Counted from the first letter of the stretch, positions 36,836 through 48,322 are shown. The stretch is DNA of 64,000 nt from Nannobrachium achirus (GCA_963921795.1 OY997659.1:49776475-49840474); one strand, 5' to 3'. Notes: generated from the letters alone by a model not told the origin. Numbers and translations: made by a program.

Positions 36836-38857
36836 CCAGTTATCAAGCTAAAAATTATGTAGTTCTAACAATCAAGTAAAACCCTTCATGAAATAGCTAC
36901 AATTAATTGTAATTAGTGGTTAGAATAATCAAATAATCATTTTTGAGAATAAAAATCTAATATTAAATCTATTATTTTTTAATTGCTATGGTTTTTAATA
37001 ATTACTTTCTGTTGCAAAGACTATATTGTCATCCAAACCATGCCCATAGTAACCACATTTTAGAGGATATCCTACCTACTACCTAGAATAGGTGTAATAT
37101 TTATTTATTCTCTTCTGCATTATTGCCAGGACCATAGAGAGGAACTATAGTTCAGGACACAGTTTCTGTCAGGAACGATTGTGGGACCGGACCATCCAGC
37201 AACAACAGCAGGAGGGAAGCTAAGCTCTGTATGAGGTGGCCACTGGTCAAATCATGTACAAATCGTTTTATAATAGTAGTAATAACAGTTGACTCTCAGT
37301 CTGAGAGTCTCAGAGTGAGTGATGACATCATAATGTGGCGACTTTGTTTTGGCTGTGGTGGATACACTCTCTTGCTGTGGTGTGGAAGAAGCCAGAAGGA
37401 CAGCATGATTTTTTCATTGGACTATGTTTTCATTGGACTACATTTATTGGAATTAAATGGATACCGACCTCACAACCTGTCCCAAGTTGCTACAGAACTA
37501 GAACTGTACATTTCGGGAGGACCAAGTTGACCAACAAGCAACAATGGTAACTATTTACTTTTTCATGGAAGCTTTGGTTGTGTTGGTTATTGCAGTAGTG
37601 ATAACTTGAAAAGTAAATAAATAATACATCATAAAACCGTTAAGGCCCGTATCTGAAGGAAAATGAGGGGGTAAAACTGGCCGAAAACCGATCTCTGCAC
37701 GGCAAAAAAACGAAATCGCACGCGCATCGCGCACGCGCATCGTGCACGCGCGTCCGGCGGCGCGCACTTCGCGCGCGCAGGTCCCCCCCTATGCATTTCG
37801 TGGATCTACGCTGCTGCTTGTGCAGCTTCAGTGACCCACAAAGCTATGGCAGGTAAAACTATGACCCTTCATGGGTCCATTTGGTTCCATCAGAGTTAAA
37901 GCCCTCAGGTTTAAGAAGTAAAACTATCAGCCTTTACGGGTCCATTTAGTTCCGTCAGAGTTTCACATTCACAGGAAGGACTTAAACATCAAACCCAGTT
38001 TGAAGTGGAGGCGGGCTGATCTTAAAGATGTGCTGAGTGATGAGACAGATGTGATGAGAGCCGTGCGAGGAGCAGATTGCTGGACAATATATATATATAT
38101 TTTTTTTTCTCAAAGCAACAGTCTGTCCGGTTTAATCTCGGCTCTGCCTGGTTTTGATCGCACAGTCCCACCAGGAGAGACCCGTGAGCTCGCACAAGGC
38201 ACAACAGTTTTGATAGGCCTTGTTTGTACAGGCCCAGTTGGTACAGGCCCAGTTGGTACAGGCCCGGTCTGAACTGGCCTGGTTTGAGTAGGCTCTATCT
38301 GTCTCTGGAATGTCCTCCTCAGCTGGTGTCTCTTAAGTGTATCCACTGCTTTCGGCTGCAGGCAGGGGCACTATAGGTGATGTCTGTTTATAACCACCTT
38401 CCTCCTCTTCGTCGCAGAATAATCCTTAACTTGTTCTATGCTAAAATAAGTAAGGAGTTCGTGCTGGAGAACTGGTGATTTAATAACAAAATATATTCCA
38501 AGTAAACACGTGAACAGCCAGGGTTCTATCTTCTGTATCACTCGTAAACAAATAAGATAAATCACTGCTTGTACAAATGCGTGGCCACACTCTTCTCTCA
38601 CTCAACAAAAAGTAAACACCGCACCAAGTATATCCCATCATACCCCTCTGCAGCCCGCCCACTTAAAGGTACATACCCCTGGCCCAGTGTACAGTATATG
38701 TAGTATAGGGTTACACGTTCCTTCGGACAGTGCCATGCCATGTGGTCCTTCAACTAAATAGGATGGAGGGGTGTGGTGGGCAGATGTCACTGTGCCCGGC
38801 ATCTTAGCATCTGTAACAGTTCAGGAAGATCTCTGACCCTATGTCTCTGATCAAAGT
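36836..38857. other. No gene recognised
   Basis: Includes a CpG-rich patch (37715-37785, CGCGCACGCG text), a 15-bp tandem GGCCCAGTTGGTACA (38230-38270), and AT tracts. No frame resembles a known protein. Confidence 0.45.
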
Positions 38858-39838
38858 TCATCTTTTCTCCCTTTCTCTGTGTTGGACTTTTCTTAAGTCG
38901 GGAAGAGCTGGTTCCAACATAGCTGGAAAGTTAGGGACAGTGGTTCTCAGACTTCGCCCCATAAGTAGCTGTGCCGGACTGTACCCTTTGCTCTGTGGGT
39001 GTAAGCGATCTCGAAGCATATGCAATAGGTAACCATGCATTGTCACACTTTTGCAGCATCACCGCCCCCACGCCATATGACGACGCGTCCGCTGAGATCT
39101 TCAGTTCTTCAGAGAACAGGTGCACAGGGCAGCTCCCGTCTTAGGTTGGTGAACGCTTTTTTCCTGCACATATTTTTCTTGGACAACAAGTCTCTCAGGG
39201 TCTTGTCCTTCTCAGAAAGGTTAGGGAGGAACTTTCCAAGCTGTGTCACCATGCCAAGGAAACTTCTTAATTCACTGAGGTTTTTAGGCTGCTCCATCTG
39301 CTGTACACAGGGGCGTCACAAGGGGTAGGAAAGTGGGACTGAGTTACCAGGGCCCAAGGTGGAGGGGCCCTAGCAACTTTAGCTATTGAAAAATAGCAGA
39401 TATACAAGCTCACAGCGCGGCACCGAGTGCCGCGCTGTGAGCTTGTAGATCTGCTATTTTTTTTAAAGTCGTGAAAATGTGTGCACATCTTTGAATATAT
39501 GTATTTTTTAAGCCAACATTTGTAACTCAAATATTGCTTCTGGGGGGGGGGGGGGGGGGGGGGGGGGGGTCCCTGGAACTAAATATTTTGAGATGGGGGT
39601 CCGTGGCCAAATACACATGAAAAAGTTTGAGCACCACTGACATAGAAACATAGGTTTTTTTTAAAAATGCCTTAGAAGGATTTGAAATATTCAAAGATTT
39701 TCACGATTTTTCAATAGTTAAAGCACAGGGGCCCCACAGTGAATCCTTGTACCCGGGGCCCAGAATTTGGTGCGACACCCTGGCTGTACAGCTCTAGTTT
39801 TGTCAGGGTCTCTCAACCAGAGCACTGTTAGACAGACG
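38858..39838 (-). pseudogene. Broken Ty3/gypsy pol fragment
   Basis: Read on the minus strand, the fragment starts with LWLRDPDKTRAV, is split by a family A hAT, then continues with MEQPKNLSELRSFLGMVTQL and SEKDKTLRDLLSKK (end of reverse transcriptase/connection), LKISADASSYGVGAVMLQK (start of RNase H, with the first catalytic Asp region) and LPIAYASRSLTPTEQR. It then jumps in another frame to GYSPAQLLMGRSLRTTVPNF, the C-terminal integrase region of Ty3/gypsy polyproteins. Most of RNase H and integrase is deleted between these parts and the frame is broken. No LTRs or gag were found nearby. It is a dead fragment. Confidence 0.88.
39308..39782 (+). mobile_element. Family A hAT element inserted in gypsy pol
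   Basis: Starts CAGGGGCGTCACAAGG, ends GTGCGACACCCTG, flanked by the perfect duplication GCTGTACA (39300-39307 and 39783-39790). Palindromic cassette at 39392-39460. Contains a G tract of about 29 nt near 39541. The right cassette is deleted. Confidence 0.95.
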
Positions 39839-40161
39839 GTGCGGCCAAAATGTCTATCAATTCCCTTGACATGAAAAAGTTTGAGAACCACTGTCCCTAA
39901 ATCAAACTGGGGAGGTCGTTGAAATGAAGAAGGGTTTAGAAACGGTGGATAAAAAATAGATTCATGGGCAATATATCATACACAGCATTTACCATTTACA
40001 CTGATTACAGGAAACGGCCTATCCAGCTGTCTCTGGCTTTACTTTGTTTGTTTACCGTGCTTTTGGAAGAAGGCAGTAATAATTATGTCTGTGAATCACA
40101 CACTTCTAAACACACTGCATTCTGGCACCAGGAAGATCACACTGCAAAACTCACTCTACAC

Positions 40162-40680
40162 CATACATGGGCAACTGGCGGCCCGGGGGCCACATGCGGC
40201 CCCCACCTTTACTTAATGCGGCCCGCAGTTTAATACCGGAATACTGATATTATAATTGATTTCAGCTGTTACAATTCCAAACATGACCTGCTTTAAATCC
40301 ATCAGTCTGTATTGGTAGCTTAATGACTAGTATAGTAGTACTAAAATGTATTTTTTTTTATGTCCAATGTATTTGTATTTAGGTTCATAAAGTTAACATG
40401 AGTATATAACTAAATGCGTTTGAAATGAAATCAAAATGTTACAGGATTCCAATAAAAAAATAACAAAACATTATTCAGGATTCCAATTCAAAAGAAGCAA
40501 AAATAGCCAATCTACAAGCTCAAAACGCATCGCAGCGCGATGCGTTTTGAGCTTGTAGATCTGCTATTTGTGCTTCTATTGTATGCGATACTAGAATGAC
40601 AAAGTAGGACGTAGCAATATGGAATGTGGCGAAGGTGGAAATATAGTGGCCCTCACCATCATCAAAGTTGCCCACCTCTG
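40162..40680 (+). mobile_element. Family D hAT element (copy 2)
   Basis: Ends CATACATGGGCAACTGGCGG and GTTGCCCACCTCTG, flanked by the perfect duplication CTCTACAC (40154-40161 and 40681-40688). Palindromic core at 40504-40569 with stem AAAACGCATCGC/GCGATGCGTTTT, different from the stem in D copy 1. Confidence 0.93.
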
Positions 40681-40688
40681 CTCTACAC

Positions 40689-41622
40689 AGAGCAAAGCGA
40701 AAGTAAAGTTATAACAATAGATGGAAGCCCATCCAGAGCCAGCAGCATCCGTTTAAAGCACAAGCACTCCAGATGGCGTGATGTTACACAGGTTCTCACA
40801 CTTTGTCAAGGACCCCCAAAATTATTTGGCAGCGGCCCCCCCCCCCCATGTCAAAGATATTTTGTGCCAGGACCTCAGCAGCAAATAGTTGATTAGGCTA
40901 AACATTAACTGTTTACTCAAATATTTGCTTTTGAAAGAGATTAAAGCGTTTTTTTTCTTTTCTTCAAAAGTATCGCCAAAGTATAAAATATGGTTAAAGT
41001 GGTTAAAACGATTGTGATGCTATGCAAACTACTTTTACCGGGGACCTCCTGTTCTCCCGGGTACAATGACAAGGTGTCTCTGGCTTCTCTGTACACAATC
41101 TGTTGTTGCGTTTCTCTTTTTTAACTAGTTGAACCGCACGGCATCCAGCTATATTCTGGGGAAAACGTTTTGTTGAAAATAACTAATCTACAAGCTGCGA
41201 TGTTTACACCACTGCAGCTACAAAGATACAGGCTCTACCATTCATGTTCAATGGAAGCGCAGCGACACGACGACAAAGATACATTCAATGTTTTGGAACA
41301 AAAAGCTAAACAGCTACAATCCAAGTTGAGCTTCACCTTCTCTCTTCACACAATTCCTATCTCGTACTGGGGAGGGGGAGGGGGAGGGGAGGGGGAGGGG
41401 GGGGAAATTATTCCCGTCAGCCAGTTCCGTGTTCTTTTTAACCTCAGGCTTTATATTTTCCTTTATACGTTTCTCGCTCGACACCGACTGTTTTGATCAG
41501 CGCTTCAACAGCAACGCATCAACTGCTGTGTGCCAACTTAAGTGACAGCAAAGACAATGGAACAGAAAGTAGACAAACAAACACAAAAAGTTAGAATATG
41601 GAGATAAGAGGTTTCTGGAGAG
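40689..41622. other. No gene; hAT relic text
   Basis: About 40795-40990 has CTCACACTTTGTCAAGGACC and a C tract, a relic of the family A/E type. 41375-41402 is a GGGGGA-rich stretch. No supported gene. Confidence 0.45.
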
Positions 41623-41818
41623 AGGGCGAGTGCCAAAGTCCGGCCGGCCGTCGGCCGCGGCCGGTAGTACCTCGGACGGCCGCTAGTAAATTCAGACGGC
41701 CGGTGCTATATTCGGCCGGCCGAATATAGCACCGGTCGTCTGAATTTACTAGCGGCAGTCCGAGGTACTACCGGCCGGCCGGCCGGCTGGATATACCAGA
41801 CTTTAGCACTCGCCCTTA
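41623..41818. repeat. Palindromic GC-rich foldback, about 195 bp
   Basis: Ends AGGGCGAGTGCCAAAGTC and GACTTTAGCACTCGCCCT; nearly the whole element is self-complementary about a centre near 41720 (TATTCGGCCGGCCGAATA). GGCC/CCGG words dominate. Family B-like text (AGAATATGGAGATAAGAGG) abuts the left end. Confidence 0.9.
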
Positions 41819-41865
41819 CTGCATAGGCTGCAGGTTTTCATAGTAAATGCGACCTGTGGAGAGCA

Positions 41866-41920
41866 GAGGAGAGGAGAGGAGAGGAGAGGAGAGGAGAGGA
41901 GAGGAGAGGAGAGGAGAGGA
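41866..41920 (+). repeat. (GGAGA)n microsatellite
   Basis: About eleven GGAGA units. Confidence 0.96.
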
Positions 41921-42099
41921 CTGAGGCAGCTAATGAGAGAGAACTTCCTGTTCATGAGTCATAGCCACGGATATGCTTATGAAAACACGTAAAAAAACAT
42001 GAAAATGCTCTGCCCAGGAAAGAAAGAAACATCTCCTTAAGTGGTAACATAAACGGGGCTTTTGTGGTTTCACTTCACTTGCTGAAGGGTCTTCTATTT

Positions 42100-42352
42100 C
42101 AGGGGTTTTCAAAGCGGGTGACGGGGCACCCTGGGGTGCCGCGACAGCAGTCCAGGGGTGCCGCGAGATAATTTGATAATATTTGGAATTTATTTGGACA
42201 CTTGAAAAAATATTTAGTATCATTTTAAACTTGAAGTACAAAGTACAAACGGACATTGGACATTGGACATTTTCCACCTGACAACGACGATATGCTATAA
42301 AGATAAGGTGCTGGGAGTGAAAATAATAATGTAGGGGTGCCTCGGATTAAAA
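42100..42352 (-). mobile_element. Family C hAT (copy 3), truncated, with B remnant
   Basis: Starts CAGGGGTTTTCAAAGCGGG and matches C copies 1 and 2. B is reduced to its right end (TTCCACCTGACAACGACG). The C right end after TGCCTCGGATTAAA is lost. Confidence 0.8.
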
Positions 42353-43109
42353 AAAATCATGCCTAGTGTGAAGTGAGCGGTGCTATTTATGGATCAATTT
42401 CATTAGGCGTACAACAAACTTTGAGCTCTTTGTGCCAAGATGTAGGCAACGCGTCGTGCTGCGACGTGTCGTGAGCTTGGAGGTCCGCTATTTTCAATAT
42501 TTTCCAGGGGTGTTGTTGGCTGGATTATTCATGAAGCTTTCCCGGAAGAGAAAGATCCCATGATTGGCCGCTAGTTGCGCTGTTTTCCCCCCGCGAGGTA
42601 CCAAAAAGATTTTTTTCTCCACTGGACCCCATTCATTTTCCTCTTTGATTTTTTAACCTTAATAAACACCGTCATAAATACTTTATGGTTCCTGTCGCTA
42701 GTGAAACACTGCCTTTCAATTACCATGATATGAGTTTTGTGCAATATGGTCCCATTTATGTTAAAATTGTTGATAAAGTTGTTGGGGTCGTGGACAACTA
42801 AACTGATACCAGCCGGCTGTGTTCTTCTTCGTGTGCTGTATTTCGGGAGGCTCCGACCACATTCTCCCATGTATCCCTGCGGTTGCACGTGACCGTTGGC
42901 AGCCAATAGCATTCCTTATGATTCCTGGGGTATTCAAACAATGATGGCGACACCCATACAAGGGACGAAAAAAAGCGTCCTTTTCACCGCATAGAAACCA
43001 ATGTCTTCGCACCGTCCATATTTTCTTTTACAGTCTATGATATTTTCACCAAAAGGTCCACCTTTTTAGAAATCTCAGCCCCTGCCACTCTAAGGCTGGA
43101 CTCACACAT
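42353..43109. other. No gene; M relic
   Basis: About 42440-42510 carries family M cassette text (ACGTGTCGTGAGCTTGGAGG). The remainder shows no supported gene. Confidence 0.45.
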
Positions 43110-43350
43110 ATGCGTGAAACATCTTCTCCGTATCGTCTGAGAATGGCCACTGGGGGTGCCGTACTAATGCATTGTCAATGGAAGGTTGTTTGGTGTTTTG
43201 TCGTTGCTGTGTCTCTAGCTCAACCACAGCCTGTCTTTTGGCCAAGAGACACGGCAACGACAAAACACCAAACAACCTTCCATTGACAATGCATTAGTAC
43301 GGCGCTCCCAGTGGCCATTCTCAGACGATACGGAGAAGATGTTTCACGCA
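43110..43350. repeat. Foldback element X, copy 1 (about 106-bp arms)
   Basis: Arms 43110-43216 and 43245-43350, starting TGCGTGAAACATCTTCTCCG, pair with only a few mismatches around a 28-nt loop. Copy 2 lies at about 44294-44538 in the same orientation. Confidence 0.9.
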
Positions 43351-44060
43351 TCAAAAGCATAGCAGATTGAAACGCGGCGTGAAGCTATACGCGTTTTGAG
43401 ATTGCAGATCTACAGTCAGACAGACACAGAGATTCGTGTGTCTTTTTTTCTTTTCTTTTTTCCGGTTCCCTGGAAACCGTCGGTCCGTCACATGAGAGAC
43501 ACACGGCAGTTTTGAGATGGGTTTTTTGGTGGTCGGATGCTTTCCCAGGTATTATGCTGTGCCGCTGACAGTGTGACAAGATTTTGGATTTTTGCAGACC
43601 TATACAGTACAAGCTCTAAATGCGTCACATATCACAACACGTTGTGAGCTTGTCGATATGCTAATAAGGCGGTGCGGGACGGGACGGGGGGGGGGGGACG
43701 GGGGGACATAATATGCATAATAGAAAAAGGTAAAATATGGAGATTAGAGGCTCCAGCCCGACAGCAACGATATGGGGCTGTTAAGTATGACATCATTTTG
43801 TAGGCAGAGGAGAATTTCTGCCCCCAGTTTCCGTGAATCTTTTTACTATTTTTACTATTTACACATTTTTCTTCTCTTTGTTGTTGAAAGGAAAGTGTTA
43901 GAATTATACTTAAGTCGTTATTTTTTAGTCGTTGTTTTTTTTAAATAGCGAGGGACAGAAAATGCTCTGGGGGCAGATTCTCCTCTGCCTACAAAATGAT
44001 GTCACGGCTTAAAAGCCCCATAAAACATTGGCTTGTGGAGTGAAGTTAACAGTCGGACAC

Positions 44061-44275
44061 TGGGGACGTGCAGAGAACGTTAGAGAGGCAGGGGCTGACA
44101 TTTCTAAAAGGGCCTTTTGGTGAAAATATTGAAAATAGCAGACCTAGCAGACATAGAGGTCTGCTATTTTCGGTGCTTGATACCACACTGTATTGACTTG
44201 ACCGCATAATCAAGTAAATACCCTTTTACAGACGGATGAAGGGCAGGGGCTCAAGCCACCTTCGATGTCTATGTG
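44061..44275 (+). mobile_element. Family M element (copy 3), degenerate ends
   Basis: TGGGGACGTGCAGAGAAC and GGGCTGACATTTCTAAAAGG match M copies 1 and 2; a reduced cassette AGCAGACCTAGCAGACATAG then AGGTCTGCT lies at 44140-44166. Confidence 0.7.
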
Positions 44276-44293
44276 TGCGGCTGGACTCACACA

Positions 44294-44538
44294 TATGCGT
44301 GAAACATCTTCTCCGTATCGTCTGAGAATGGCCACTGGGGGCGCCGTACTAATGCATTGTCAATGGAAGGTTGTTTGGTTTTTTGTCGTTGCCGTGTCTT
44401 TAGCTCAACCGCAGCCTGTCTTTTGGCCAAGAGACACGGCGACGACAAAACACCAAACAACCTTCCATTGACAATGCATTAGTACGGCGCCCCCAGTGGC
44501 CATTCTCAGACGAGAATATGGAGCAGATGTTTCACGCA
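44294..44538. repeat. Foldback element X, copy 2
   Basis: Same arms as copy 1 with scattered differences; the right arm near the end is altered (GAGAATATGGAGCAG instead of GATACGGAGAAG). Loop of about 29 nt. Confidence 0.9.
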
Positions 44539-45046
44539 AATGTCTGTACGGCGCCTGCATGTGCCTACAGTAGTTGGACAGATAGAACAGTGGAAAGCAC
44601 ATTCATCACAATCACAGCTCTCCCTCTCTCCCATCTCCCATCTCCCTATCACTCTCTCTCCCTCCAATCTCTCCCAGTGATTATTCCAGTGGCTGGAGAA
44701 GTTGAGCGTCAGAATGGGTGGATTTTTGTGACACACGCAAACACAAACAGCGCAGTGGGGTTTCTCAGCACTGTCATTTTTGGGGGCCTGCCTGCCTGCC
44801 AGAGAGTGGCTGCATCTCATCACATCATGCCAGACAGAGGCACAGATGCAACACCAGGAAGACTGGGAGGCGGGGGGGGGGGGCAGGGGGGAGGCGAGAC
44901 AAGACGAGACGAGGGACAGACTGCTGATGAAGCTGACGGCCGTTCTACCGTGACGTCGCCGTCGGGTTGTCGGTGAAACCTTGTATGTCCAAAACTCAAT
45001 GGCGGAAAAACGTATTCCGCCAATGAATATTAGTAGAGCTATATCT
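44539..45046. other. No gene recognised
   Basis: CT-rich (44620-44675) and G-rich (44870-44900) tracts; long frames on both strands here are compositional. GTGAAACCTTGTATGTCCAA near 44975 is a family B end fragment. Confidence 0.5.
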
Positions 45047-45791
45047 CCATATATGGGCATAAATGGACCCAGGCAAACAGATAAATGGGGTTTGCGTTAA
45101 AAGTAGGGGCATTCATTCCCTATTTACATATATCTGTCTGCGTCAATTTTATGCCCATATATGGATATCTCTGTATCTGTCTGTGATGTCAGGTGAACCA
45201 AATCCTTTTTATGGCCATATATGGAGTTATTGCCATATATGGAGAATGGAGATCACTGTGATGCAAGGGGAACAAAATCCCTTTGGCCAGATGGCCAAGA
45301 CATGGTGCGACCTCGCCCTTTCACCCTTAGCTGTCTTACTGGTAGACAAGCTCAAGATAAGTGGTGTGGGCTTGAATATCTGTTTTCAGCCTGCGACTCG
45401 TGCACAAGCATTACGGTTACCTCCTTCCTCCCTGTAAGCATGAAGTAGCAGCCTGGTTGAGTGACAGCAGCCTACAGTGTGGATTTAAAAGCTCTACCAG
45501 ATTATTATGGATCTTTTTTTTTTCTTCTAAATGCTGGTGTGTCTTAAGACTTTCTAAACTACTTTAACTCTTGTCACCCTTGTTTACAGTAGAACGTTTT
45601 TGAAGCGGTGAAAACCGCTTCCAATGAGTGGCTTTGTGTGTCCCACGCCCATATATGATCATTTCAGTCCAGAATGAACAGGTTTTTTCAAAAACAAAAT
45701 GTGTGTTTCATGTCCATATATGGTCATCTCAGTCCAGAATGAACAGGCTATTTCAAAAACAAAATGTATGTCACCTCATGTCCATATATGG
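45047..45791. promoter_or_regulatory. CArG-box-containing repeat, left of zinc-finger gene
   Basis: Perfect CCATATATGG occurs at 45047, 45155, 45215, 45233, 45714 and 45782, with a near match at about 45648. CC(A/T)6GG is the serum response factor consensus. The sites lie in a degenerate repeat (ATGCCCATATATGGA and CAGTCCAGAATGAACAGG units), so they multiplied by repeat expansion. SRF binding is inference. Confidence 0.5.
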
Positions 45792-46105
45792 TCACTCCAG
45801 TCCAAAATGAACAGGTTTTTTCTGTCCCGTACGTCCAGAATATCAGTCCAGAATGAATAAGCTTTTTCAAAAAGTTTCAGTTCAGAATGAACAGGTTGTA
45901 TCTGTCCTGTACGTTCATAACTCTAGAACACATAGAATAAAAGTTCACCGCTTCACTTCGAACCGAGGTTTGATTTTTTTTTACTCTTTTTAATTTGAGT
46001 CCCAGAGGGTTTTTAGCCAATTATTTGTTTTCCTCTTTTTCTCCCCAATTTAGTCGTTATACAAATTGATTCCTCCCCACACACATTTCTGTGTTGTCAC
46101 TGCTG

Positions 46106-46817
46106 TTGTATCCTACTGACTCACCTGCCAGTGAGGAGCCCCCACCAGGAGGACGTACTGTTGTATCCTACTGACTCACCTGCCAGTGAGGAGCCCCCAC
46201 CAGGAGGACGTACTGTTGTATCCTACTGACTCACCTGCCAGTGAGGAGCCCCCACCGGGAGGACGTACTGTTGTATCCTATACTGACTCACCTGCCAGTG
46301 AGGAGCCCCCACCAGGAGGACGTACTGTTGTATCCTACTGACTCACCTGCCAGTGAGGAGCCCCCACCGGGAGGACGTACTGTTGTATCCTACTGACTCA
46401 CCTGCCAGTGAGGAGCCCCCACCGGGAGGACGTACTGTTGTATCCTACTGACTCACCTGCCAGTGAGGAGCCCCCACCGGGAGGACGTACTGTTGTATCT
46501 TAGAGACTCACCTGCCAGTGAGGAGCCCCCACCGGGAGGACGTACTGTTGTATCCTACTGACTCACCTGCCAGTGAGGAGCCCCCACCGGGAGGACATAC
46601 TGTTGTATCCTACTGACTCACCTGCCAGTGAGGAGCCCCCACCGGGAGGACGTACTGTTGTATCCTACTGACTCACCTGCCAGTGAGGAGCCCCCACCGG
46701 GAGGACGTACTGTTGTATCCTACTGACTCACCTGCCAGTGAGGAGCCCCCACCGGGAGGACGTACTGTTGTATCCTACTGACTCACCTGCCAGTGAGGAG
46801 CCCCCACCGGGAGGACA
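46106..46817 (+). repeat. 55-bp minisatellite, about 13 units
   Basis: Unit TTGTATCCTACTGACTCACC, TGCCAGTGAGGAGCCCCCAC, CRGGAGGACGTACTG repeats with single-base variants (A/G at one site, one 2-bp insertion). It lies about 200 bp beyond the stop codon of the zinc-finger gene, on its 3' side. Confidence 0.97.
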
Positions 46818-47010
46818 TAGAGCCTTCGTCCTACTCCTCCCGCCCAACACTCCCTGGTGACAGGTGCCGCCCCAGCCCGTAGGAATACATGCAATGACCA
46901 GTATCACCCTCCCCGTCCGGCTTCCCTCCCCCCGAACACAGACCAATTGTGTTGGCACAGACGCCCGACATGGCCGGTTGCACCACAGGGGGTTCCAAGC
47001 AGAAAGGTTT

Positions 47011-48264
47011 TCATCCCGTGTGGGTGTGCAGATGTCTCTTCAGATTGCTTAAGTCATTGAAACTCTTGTCACACCGCATACAAAGGAAAGGTTTTTCTCC
47101 CGTGTGAATACGCTGGTGTTTCTTAAGACACCACAACTGACTGAAACTCTTGTCACACTCTTTACAGTTGAAAGGTTTTTCTCCCGTGTGGATACGCTGG
47201 TGTGTCTTCAGATTACTAAAGGTGTTGAAACTCTTGCCACACTGTTTACAGTGGAAAGGTTTTTCTCCCGTGTGAACACGCTGGTGCCTTCTCAGATTGC
47301 ATATCTGACTGAAGCTCTGGCTGCACAGTTTGCAGACGAAAGGTTGTTCGCCCGTGTGGACACGCTGATGTATTTTAAAACCAAACGACTGTCTGAAGCT
47401 CTTGTCGCACTCTTTACAATAGAAAGGTTTCTCTCCTGTGTGGATGCGCTGGTGTGCCTTCAGATTATTCAACTGACTGAAACTCTTGTCGCATAGTTTA
47501 CAGTGGTAAGGTTTTTCTCCCGTGTGGACACGCTGGTGTGCCTTAAGACCACCCAACTGAGTGAAACTCTTGTCACATTGTGTACAACAGAAAGGTTTCT
47601 CCCCGGTGTGGGTACGCCGGTGTGTCTGCAGGGCACTGAAACTCTTGTCGCAGTGTTGACAGGAGAACGGCTTTTCTCCCGTGTGGACGAGCTGGTGGTG
47701 TCTTCTCAGATTACCTTTCTGACTGAAACTCTTGTCACACACTGTACATTGGAAAGGTTTTTCTCCTGTGTGGACACGCAGGTGTGTCTGCAGGTCACGT
47801 GACACATTGAAACCTTTGTCACAATGTTCACAGATGTGAGTTTTCATTCCTGTGTAGGTCATCTGATGTTTCTTTCCATCTCCTCTTGACTCTTGACGAC
47901 TTTGAGATTTCGGCGGGTCCGTGTCTCCGTCTTGTCTCCGGCTGGTTCCAGGGCTGACCATTCGCATTTGTCCATTCCTCAGCGTTTCGCAGCGGCAGTC
48001 ATACTGGCTTGGATGAGACGTAAAGGTACACTCCGACCAGGAGAGCTTAGTCTGGGAAGATACGGAGAAGACTCCTTCCAGGAGTGGCGGTTCATACATG
48101 GACTGTGACGGGGACAGAGCTGTAGGTTCAGTTGAGGCCAGCAAATCTGTCATCTCCAGCTCCATGTGCTCTCTGTCTCCCAAGATTCTAAGACTAAATG
48201 TCAACACTTGTTGTCTCAGTGGAATGAAGTGAAGACTGGACTCTGCAGCGTCTTCGCACCTCAT
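47011..48264 (-). CDS. C2H2 zinc-finger protein, ten fingers
   Basis: Probable nuclear DNA-binding protein, presumably a transcriptional regulator. The first in-frame ATG after the upstream stop (48328-48330) is at 48264, giving 417 residues. Residues 1-142 form a low-complexity, Ser/Pro/charged leader with no KRAB, SCAN or BTB domain that I can recognise. Residues 143-417 hold ten C2H2 fingers joined by TGEKP-type linkers. Fingers 1 and 4-10 are canonical (C-X2-C-X12-H-X3-H). Finger 2 has H-X4-H. Finger 3 has only nine residues between the second Cys and first His, so its recognition helix is probably broken. The last finger runs directly to the stop (HTHTG). No intron is needed, but non-coding 5' exons cannot be excluded. 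The orthologue is not recognised; such genes are numerous in fish. Confidence 0.88.
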   Translation of the reverse strand: MRCEDAAESSLHFIPLRQQVLTFSLRILGDREHMELEMTDLLASTEPTALSPSQSMYEPPLLEGVFSVSSQTKLSWSECTFTSHPSQYDCRCETLRNGQMRMVSPGTSRRQDGDTDPPKSQSRQESRGDGKKHQMTYTGMKTHICEHCDKGFNVSRDLQTHLRVHTGEKPFQCTVCDKSFSQKGNLRRHHQLVHTGEKPFSCQHCDKSFSALQTHRRTHTGEKPFCCTQCDKSFTQLGGLKAHQRVHTGEKPYHCKLCDKSFSQLNNLKAHQRIHTGEKPFYCKECDKSFRQSFGFKIHQRVHTGEQPFVCKLCSQSFSQICNLRRHQRVHTGEKPFHCKQCGKSFNTFSNLKTHQRIHTGEKPFNCKECDKSFSQLWCLKKHQRIHTGEKPFLCMRCDKSFNDLSNLKRHLHTHTG

Positions 48265-48322
48265 ATATGAGGGGCAGAGCTTTGGTCTGACATCACTCAC
48301 AACACAATCAGTTGCCAGGCGT

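Noticed and set aside
36377-36851. Overlapping frames of 102 and 123 codons
   Set aside because: They lie in a dispersed repeat; two overlapping frames with GP/W-rich composition point to GC-rich non-coding sequence.
44506-45060. 184-codon minus-strand frame
   Set aside because: Compositional; overlaps a foldback arm, CT-rich tracts and a CArG repeat, and resembles no protein.
46106-46817. CRISPR-like array
   Set aside because: Units are contiguous 55-bp repeats without unique spacers, in a vertebrate genome.
47104-47802. Plus-strand frames of 99-130 codons opposite the zinc-finger gene
   Set aside because: They are antisense shadows of the repeated finger/linker codons.
48265-48300. Zinc-finger start at 48300
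   Set aside because: That codon is GTG; the first in-frame ATG is at 48264.
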